A stretch of 41,115 bases of DNA from contig JAIENA010000171.1 in NCBI GenBank assembly GCA_019751755.1, positions 1 through 41,115 on the forward strand, in the 5' to 3' direction. The notes below the pieces were generated by a model, which was given only the letters and a program-made list of their open reading frames with translations, was not told where the DNA came from and did not search any database. This stretch comes from Burkholderiaceae bacterium (GTDB taxonomy: Bacteria > Pseudomonadota > Gammaproteobacteria > Burkholderiales > Burkholderiaceae_D). How positions within the stretch are numbered: the stretch's first letter is position 1; the number at the start of each line of letters is the position of its first letter. Both the position numbers and the translations under genes were made by a program. This document shows, piece by piece, positions 35,545 to 41,115 of this stretch.

Positions 35545-35745
35545 GGTATTCCTTTCTCTGGCGCATGAAGGGAACGCCAATATAGCCGGAAAGATCACCC
35601 AAAAAATACGCACATTGTCACTTGGAAACTTCATTGCGAAGCATACCTGTTATAACGCGCCCAACATATTGATTCCATTGGCGAATACTGGTGCGGTTTG
35701 AATGTTCGGGTGTAAAATAGAGGGTTCCCTGACGAGTGAGCCACT
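35545..35745. promoter_or_regulatory. Divergent promoter region of lodA-like gene and queE
   Basis: This 201-bp gap must drive both directions. For queE, -10-like boxes TATAAC (35651-35656) and TAAAAT (35713-35718) are visible, but neither has a well-spaced -35. AGGG-TT-CCCT (35722-35731) is a small palindrome in the queE leader. I see no gene and no convincing riboswitch. Confidence 0.45.
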
Positions 35746-36381
35746 GTGACCTACAGCATCAAAGAGATTTTTTACACCTTGCAGGGCGAAGGCGCCCATG
35801 CCGGGCGTCCCGCCGTGTTTTGCCGCTTTGCCGGTTGCAACCTGTGGACCGGGCGTGAAAGCGACCGTGCCAGCGCCGTGTGCCAGTTTTGCGACACCGA
35901 CTTTGTTGGTACCGATGGCGAGCGTGGCGGCAAATTCAACACGCCGCAAGCGCTGGCGGCGGAAATCGACAGCCTGTGGCCGCAGGCGCACAGCGCCAGC
36001 AAATACGTGGTGTTCACCGGCGGCGAACCTTTGCTGCAACTCGATGAGGCGCTGATTGCCGCGATGCATGCGGTCGGTTTTACCATTGCGATTGAAACCA
36101 ATGGCACCTTGCCGGTGCCGCCGGGCGTGGACTGGATTTGCGTCAGTCCCAAAATCGGTTCGCAACTGGTGGTTCATCAAGGGAATGAAATCAAGGTCGT
36201 GATTCCGCAAAAAGACCAGGACCTGGCCGCATATGAAGGGCTGGCGTTCGACAATTTCTTCGTGCAGCCGATGGACGGCCCGCTGGCGGCGTTCAACACC
36301 ACCTTGGCCATTGAAACCTGCAAGCGCAATCCGAAATGGAAACTGAGCCTGCAAACCCACAAGCTGCTGCAAATACCTTAA
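35746..36381 (+). CDS. queE: 7-carboxy-7-deazaguanine synthase
   Basis: Radical SAM enzyme that turns 6-carboxytetrahydropterin into 7-carboxy-7-deazaguanine for queuosine biosynthesis. The 211-aa protein binds its iron-sulfur cluster through an unusual CX14CX2C motif (CNLWTG...CQFC, Cys31, Cys46, Cys49), the variant known from Burkholderia QueE, in place of CX3CX2C. TGGEP (near residue 91) contacts SAM, and IETNGT is also typical. The start is GTG at 35746, matching the MTYSIKEIFYTLQGEG beginning of homologues. It is followed after 12 bp by queD. Confidence 0.94.
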   Translation: MTYSIKEIFYTLQGEGAHAGRPAVFCRFAGCNLWTGRESDRASAVCQFCDTDFVGTDGERGGKFNTPQALAAEIDSLWPQAHSASKYVVFTGGEPLLQLDEALIAAMHAVGFTIAIETNGTLPVPPGVDWICVSPKIGSQLVVHQGNEIKVVIPQKDQDLAAYEGLAFDNFFVQPMDGPLAAFNTTLAIETCKRNPKWKLSLQTHKLLQIP

Positions 36382-36393
36382 AAGACTGATTCA

Positions 36394-37354
<961 letters not shown>

Positions 37355-37449
37355 AGGCCCCGCTCGGCCCGCACGCTTGACGCATGGGCGACCCCGGATG
37401 TTATGCTGGGGAAAAACAGATTAGCAAGTTGCAAGCAGTAGGAGAGCAA

Positions 37450-38253
37450 ATGCGGTCCAGCAAGAAAACTCACGGCGCCCCCGGTGTGGTGCGCCTGGCT
37501 CTCGAATTGCGCGCCCCGTGGGAGTTGGGCGCGGCGCTCGTGGCCTATCCCTTTGCCCATCTGGCAGCGCCTGGCGATGGCCACCCTGTCATGGTCTTTC
37601 CCGGCCTCGCGTCGGGTGACATGACCACCGTCGTGATCCGTAAATTCCTTGCCGAGCGCGGATTCGACACGTACGCGTGGGAGCAGGGGCTCAATTTCGG
37701 ACCCAATAACGGTTCGCTCGAAGCGTGCGTGGCGCGCGTGCGTGACATCCACCGCCGCACCGGCCGCACTGTCAGTCTGGTGGGCTGGAGTCTGGGCGGC
37801 GTGTTTGCCCGTGAGATCGCCAAGATGCTGCCGGAATCGGCGCGCGTGGTGGTGTCGCTGGGGACGCCATTTACCGGCAGTCCCCGCTCGAATAACGCGT
37901 GGCGGCTGTACGAATTAGTGTCCGGCGACAAGATCGACGACATGGGCTTTGAGCAGTTTGCCGTGCGTCCGCCGGTGCCGACGACGTCGATCTTCAGCCG
38001 CACCGATGGCGTGGTGGCGTGGCAATGCAGCATGGAAGAAGAAACCGTGTTGTCGGAAAATATCGAAGTGCACGCCAGTCATATCGGCATGGGCGCCAAT
38101 CCCACGGCGCTATTCGCCATCGCCGACCGCCTGGCGCAGCCGGAAGGGCAGTGGCGCCGCTTTGACCACGACGCCCATACCGGCATCAAGAAACTGCTGT
38201 ACTGGGATCCCCAGCGCACGCCCTTTTTCCAGCATCTGTTCGGACTGTACTGA
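37450..38253 (+). CDS. Alpha/beta hydrolase, uncharacterised (PGAP1/lipase-like)
   Basis: A 267-aa alpha/beta-hydrolase without signal peptide. It has PVMVFPGLASGD at the start of the fold, the nucleophile motif GWSLGG (Ser near residue 118), a conserved SLGTPFTGS strand and SHIGMGANPTALF near the end, where the catalytic His lies; a late Asp is in SRTDGVV. This set resembles PGAP1-like or triacylglycerol lipase-type hydrolases that act on lipids. AGGAGA seven bases before ATG 37450 fixes the start; an upstream ATG at 37384 is not needed. Substrate cannot be told. It is followed closely by another, unrelated hydrolase of the same superfold. Confidence 0.8.
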   Translation: MRSSKKTHGAPGVVRLALELRAPWELGAALVAYPFAHLAAPGDGHPVMVFPGLASGDMTTVVIRKFLAERGFDTYAWEQGLNFGPNNGSLEACVARVRDIHRRTGRTVSLVGWSLGGVFAREIAKMLPESARVVVSLGTPFTGSPRSNNAWRLYELVSGDKIDDMGFEQFAVRPPVPTTSIFSRTDGVVAWQCSMEEETVLSENIEVHASHIGMGANPTALFAIADRLAQPEGQWRRFDHDAHTGIKKLLYWDPQRTPFFQHLFGLY

Positions 38254-38268
38254 TTCTACTGATTCTAC
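38251..38268. repeat. 9-bp tandem repeat at a stop codon
   Basis: TGATTCTAC occurs twice in a row (38251-38259, 38260-38268) and starts a third time as TGA. The first copy includes the stop codon of the upstream hydrolase gene. Confidence 0.7.
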
Positions 38269-38286
38269 TGACAAAGGCGCACCACC

Positions 38287-39198
38287 ATGCCCATCATCAC
38301 CGCCAACGGCATCGACCTCGCGTATGAGACCAGCGGCAATCCCGATGGGCCGCCGGTCTTGCTGATCATGGGGCTGGGCATGCAGTTGGTGTCCTGGCCG
38401 GCGGAATTCGTGCAGGGCCTGGAGCGGCAGGGCTGCTTCGTGATCCGCTTCGACAACCGCGATAGCGGGCTGTCATCGAAGTTCGATTCGGCCGGCGTGC
38501 CGAATTTACCGTTGTCGTATGTGAAAAGCGTAGTCGGTTGGCCGCTGCGCGCGGCCTACCTGCTGTCGGACATGGCGCGCGATGCCTGCGGCCTGCTCGA
38601 TGCGCTTGGGGTTGGCCGGGCACACGTGATTGGCGTGTCGATGGGCGGCATGATCGCGCAGATTTTCGCGGCCGAGTACCCGGAGCGCACGCTGAGCCTG
38701 ACGTCGATCATGTCCAGCAGCGGCCGCCGCGGCCTGCCCGGGCCGACCCGCGCCGCACGGCGCGCGCTGATGCGGCCGGCGCCGGCCGGGGCCCGGCGCG
38801 AGCACCTGATCGATCAGATGGCGCAAACCTTCCGCGTGATCGGCAGTCCTGGATTCCCGATGCCGGAACCGGTGCTGCGCGACCGGATCGCCCGCTCGAT
38901 CGACCGCAGTCTGTGTCCTGGCGGCGTGGCGCGCCAACTGGTGGCGATTGCCGCCAGCGGCGACCGCTCGCCGCTGCTGCGGCAAATCATCCGCCCCGCG
39001 CTGGTGATCCACGGCGCGGCCGATCCTTTGGTGCCGGTGGCGTGCGGCATCGATACCGCCAAGCGGATTTCCGGCGCCGTGCTGCACGTGATCGATGGTA
39101 TGGGCCACGACTTGCCGCCGCAACTGATTCCACGCCTGCTTGCCTTGCTCAAGCCTTTCCTGTTGAGTAAGATTGTGACCAAGGCCGAGGCCGGCTGA
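38287..39198 (+). CDS. Alpha/beta hydrolase (esterase-like)
   Basis: A 303-aa hydrolase of the alpha/beta-hydrolase_1 family. LIMGLGMQ and FDNRDSGLS form the typical oxyanion region, GVSMGGM holds the nucleophile Ser (near residue 117), HGAADPLVP the Asp and GMGHDLP the His, so the triad is complete. Closest in style to aclacinomycin methylesterase/EstB-like proteins that often act on small esters. Cytoplasmic; no signal peptide. The ATG follows AAAGGCGCACCACC. It lies 33 bp after the previous hydrolase gene, probably in one transcript. Substrate unknown. Confidence 0.84.
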   Translation: MPIITANGIDLAYETSGNPDGPPVLLIMGLGMQLVSWPAEFVQGLERQGCFVIRFDNRDSGLSSKFDSAGVPNLPLSYVKSVVGWPLRAAYLLSDMARDACGLLDALGVGRAHVIGVSMGGMIAQIFAAEYPERTLSLTSIMSSSGRRGLPGPTRAARRALMRPAPAGARREHLIDQMAQTFRVIGSPGFPMPEPVLRDRIARSIDRSLCPGGVARQLVAIAASGDRSPLLRQIIRPALVIHGAADPLVPVACGIDTAKRISGAVLHVIDGMGHDLPPQLIPRLLALLKPFLLSKIVTKAEAG

Positions 39199-39245
39199 CG
39201 CATGGTGCGCGCCGCCGCGGCTTCCTGATTGGAGCTTTGCGGCAC

Positions 39246-40211
39246 GTGACTGAACATCCTCTTTGTATTGCCATTGCCGCCCCGGGCGGTCACGCGCTGG
39301 ACCGCGCGCAGTTCGAGCGCGGCGTTGCGCGCCTGCGGGCGCAGGGCGTCACCGTCCACAATTACTATGACCCGGACCGCGTGCACCAGCGCTTCGCCGC
39401 CACCGACGCGGAGCGGCTGGCCCAGTTGAATGCGGCCGCGAACGACCCCGATGCGCAAATCGTGCTGATGTTGCGCGGCTCGTATGGCATGACCCGCATT
39501 TTGCCGGACATCGATTTTCACGCCATGGCCGCCAGCGGCAAGCTGTTTGTCGGCTACAGCGATATCACGGCCTTCCATATGGGCTTGTATGCCGCCACCG
39601 GCGCCATCAGCTTTGCCGGGCCGATGGTGTGCGACGATGTGATCCGCGCCGAACCGGTCGCCTACACACTGAACCAGTTGTGGGATTGCCTGCGCGGCCC
39701 GCTGCACACGGTGCGCGGCGTGGCGCAGGGCAATCCCCAGGTGGACTTGCAGGGGACGCTGTGGGGCGGCAACCTCGCCATGCTCGTGAGTCTGCTCGGC
39801 ACACCGTATTTCGCCAACATCGACAACGGCATCTTGTTCCTGGAGGACATTGGCGAACACCCGTACCGGGTCGAGCGCATGTTGCTGCAACTGCAGCAAG
39901 CCGGTGTGCTGGACCGGCAGCAGGCGGTGGTGTTGGGCGATTTTTCCGGCTACCGGCTGGGTGCCAACGACAATGGCTATGATGTCGATGCGATGCTGGC
40001 CTACCTGCGCGAACGCTTGCCGGTGCCGGTCTTGACCGGGCTGCCGTTTGGCCATATCAAGCAGCGCTGCACCTTGCCGTTCGGCGCGCAGGCACGTCTG
40101 GTGTCCGATGCCGACGGGTTTGCGCTGACGGTATCCGGCTATCCGACGCTGGCGGCGCTGGCCGGGCGCGGCAATCCGGTCCTGCCGCCGCAGGCATCAA
40201 TCGATGACTGA
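39246..40211 (+). CDS. ldcA: Muramoyltetrapeptide (LD-) carboxypeptidase
   Basis: Family S66 serine peptidase that removes the terminal D-alanine from murein tetrapeptides during cell-wall recycling in the cytoplasm. The 321-aa protein has nucleophile Ser105 (VGYSDIT), Glu200 (FLEDIGEHPYR) and His270 (FGHIKQ), which fall at almost the same numbers as Ser106/Glu200/His270 of E. coli LdcA, so the unusual Ser-Glu-His triad is intact. GTG at 39246 is chosen because GGAG lies 11 bases before it; a TTG at 39237 is too close to that site. It stands alone between the hydrolases and the ABC-F gene. Confidence 0.92.
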   Translation: MTEHPLCIAIAAPGGHALDRAQFERGVARLRAQGVTVHNYYDPDRVHQRFAATDAERLAQLNAAANDPDAQIVLMLRGSYGMTRILPDIDFHAMAASGKLFVGYSDITAFHMGLYAATGAISFAGPMVCDDVIRAEPVAYTLNQLWDCLRGPLHTVRGVAQGNPQVDLQGTLWGGNLAMLVSLLGTPYFANIDNGILFLEDIGEHPYRVERMLLQLQQAGVLDRQQAVVLGDFSGYRLGANDNGYDVDAMLAYLRERLPVPVLTGLPFGHIKQRCTLPFGAQARLVSDADGFALTVSGYPTLAALAGRGNPVLPPQASIDD

Positions 40212-40321
40212 TGCCTGCGGCGCGTTGCTCGCACTGGGTGGCATTCTGCCGGAGTACTTGAGCCGTTGCGTGGTAAAATGTAAGGTTACTGAATCCACCG
40301 CATACGGAACTCAAAGATACA

Positions 40322-41115
40322 ATGTTATCCACTGCCAACATCACCATGCAATTCGGCGCCAAGCCGCTGTTTGAAAACATTTCCGTCAAGTTCGGCGACG
40401 GCAACCGCTATGGCCTGATCGGCGCGAATGGCTGCGGCAAGTCGACCTTCATGAAAATCCTGGGCGGCGACCTGGAGCCATCGGGCGGCAACGTCTCGCT
40501 CGATGTCAACGAACGCCTCGGCAAACTGCGCCAGGATCAATTCGCGTATGAAGACATGCGCGTGCTGGACGTGGTGATGATGGGCCACACGGAAATGTGG
40601 GATGCGATCTCCAAGCGCGACGCGATTTACGCGAACCCGGACGCCACCGACGACGACTACATGCAAGCGGCCGAACTGGAAGGCAAAGTCGCCGAATACG
40701 ACGGCTATACCGCCGAAGCGCGCGCCGGTGAACTGTTGCTGGGTGTCGGTGTCAGCATCGACCTGCACCAGGGCCCGATGAGCGCGGTGGCGCCAGGTTG
40801 GAAATTGCGGGTGCTGCTGGCGCAGGCGCTGTTCTCGGATCCGGACATTCTGCTGCTCGACGAGCCGACCAATAACCTGGACATCAATACCATCCGCTGG
40901 CTGGAAGAAGTGCTCAATGAGCGCAATTCCACCATGATCATCATTTCCCACGACCGCCACTTCCTGAACCAGGTCTGCACCCACGTGGCCGACATGGATT
41001 ACGGCACGCTGAAGATCTATCCGGGCAATTACGACGACTACATGCTGGCGTCGACCCAGGCCCGCAACCAGCAATTGGCCAACAACGCCAAGGCCAAAGA
41101 GAAAGTCGCCGAACT
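40322..41115 (+). CDS. ybiT: ABC-F family ATPase, YbiT-like (cut by the window end)
   Basis: First 264 residues of a soluble ABC-F protein that acts at the ribosome, not as a transporter. It closely follows the E. coli YbiT pattern: [16 protein letters not shown], Walker [10 protein letters not shown] (near residue 37), the divergent signature VAPGWKLR in place of LSGGQ, Walker [12 protein letters not shown], and [13 protein letters not shown]. After the first ATPase domain the sequence enters the linker ([15 protein letters not shown]) that reaches toward the tRNA sites; the second domain lies beyond the window. A TAAAAT -10-like box at 40274-40279 may serve it. No strong ribosome site. Confidence 0.92.
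   Translation, partial: MLSTANITMQFGAKPLFENISVKFGDGNRYGLIGANGCGKSTFMKILGGDLEPSGGNVSLDVNERLGKLRQDQFAYEDMRVLDVVMMGHTEMWDAISKRDAIYANPDATDDDYMQAAELEGKVAEYDGYTAEARAGELLLGVGVSIDLHQGPMSAVAPGWKLRVLLAQALFSDPDILLLDEPTNNLDINTIRWLEEVLNERNSTMIIISHDRHFLNQVCTHVADMDYGTLKIYPGNYDDYMLASTQARNQQLANNAKAKEKVAE

Noticed and set aside
35711..35745. Possible preQ1 riboswitch in the queE leader (AGAGGGTTCCCT)
   Set aside because: The short palindrome lacks the following A-rich tail and pseudoknot partner expected of preQ1-I aptamers, and the leader is too short for preQ1-II.

Overview
The window is GC-rich, densely coded and bacterial. Gene content (queE with a CX14CX2C cluster motif, queD, tadA, ldcA, a YbiT-type ABC-F gene, a secreted M16 peptidase and serralysin, many short intergenic repeats) suggests a betaproteobacterium of the Oxalobacteraceae type (Massilia/Duganella/Janthinobacterium-like). 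This is inferred from gene types and codon style, not from a database search.

Positions 116-10883 hold an L-rhamnose uptake and catabolism locus with the layout known from rhizobia. A leftward operon encodes the DeoR-type repressor RhaR, the ABC transporter RhaS-RhaT-RhaP-RhaQ and the FGGY kinase RhaK. A rightward unit encodes a bifunctional aldolase/dehydrogenase (RhaD) and an L-rhamnose isomerase (RhaI), separated by a REP-like triple hairpin. The two units diverge from a 328-bp control region at 7027-7354.

Positions 10992-22689 hold a pectin (rhamnogalacturonan-I) disassembly cluster. A GH106 alpha-L-rhamnosidase, a GH28 pectinase-like enzyme, a GH105 unsaturated uronyl hydrolase and the L-rhamnose mutarotase RhaM form a tight, mostly overlapping operon. 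They are followed by an alpha/beta-hydrolase esterase, a DUF1080 protein, a PL22 oligogalacturonate lyase-like protein and an unusual protein with two CE12 acetylesterase domains plus a C-terminal sandwich domain. Every degradative enzyme has a signal peptide or lipobox, so breakdown probably happens in the periplasm or at the cell surface, and the freed L-rhamnose then enters through RhaSTPQ.

Positions 22811-26441 hold small regulators and transport: an Lrp/AsnC regulator with a LysE exporter and an overlapping uncharacterised gene, then an XRE-cupin regulator with a protein made of two fused GNAT domains, closed by a strong terminator. Positions 26489-32265 hold a secreted M16 metalloprotease, a serralysin-like RTX protease with a DUF4214 tail, and a PAS-GGDEF diguanylate cyclase.

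Positions 32573-35544 hold a two-gene LodA/LodB-type unit: a putative cysteine-tryptophylquinone amino-acid oxidase and its flavoprotein maturase. Positions 35746-37354 carry queE-queD-tadA, all concerned with the tRNA wobble base. The right end has two alpha/beta hydrolases, an LD-carboxypeptidase and the start of a ybiT-like ABC-F gene cut by the window edge. No rRNA, tRNA, CRISPR array, insertion sequence or prophage was seen.
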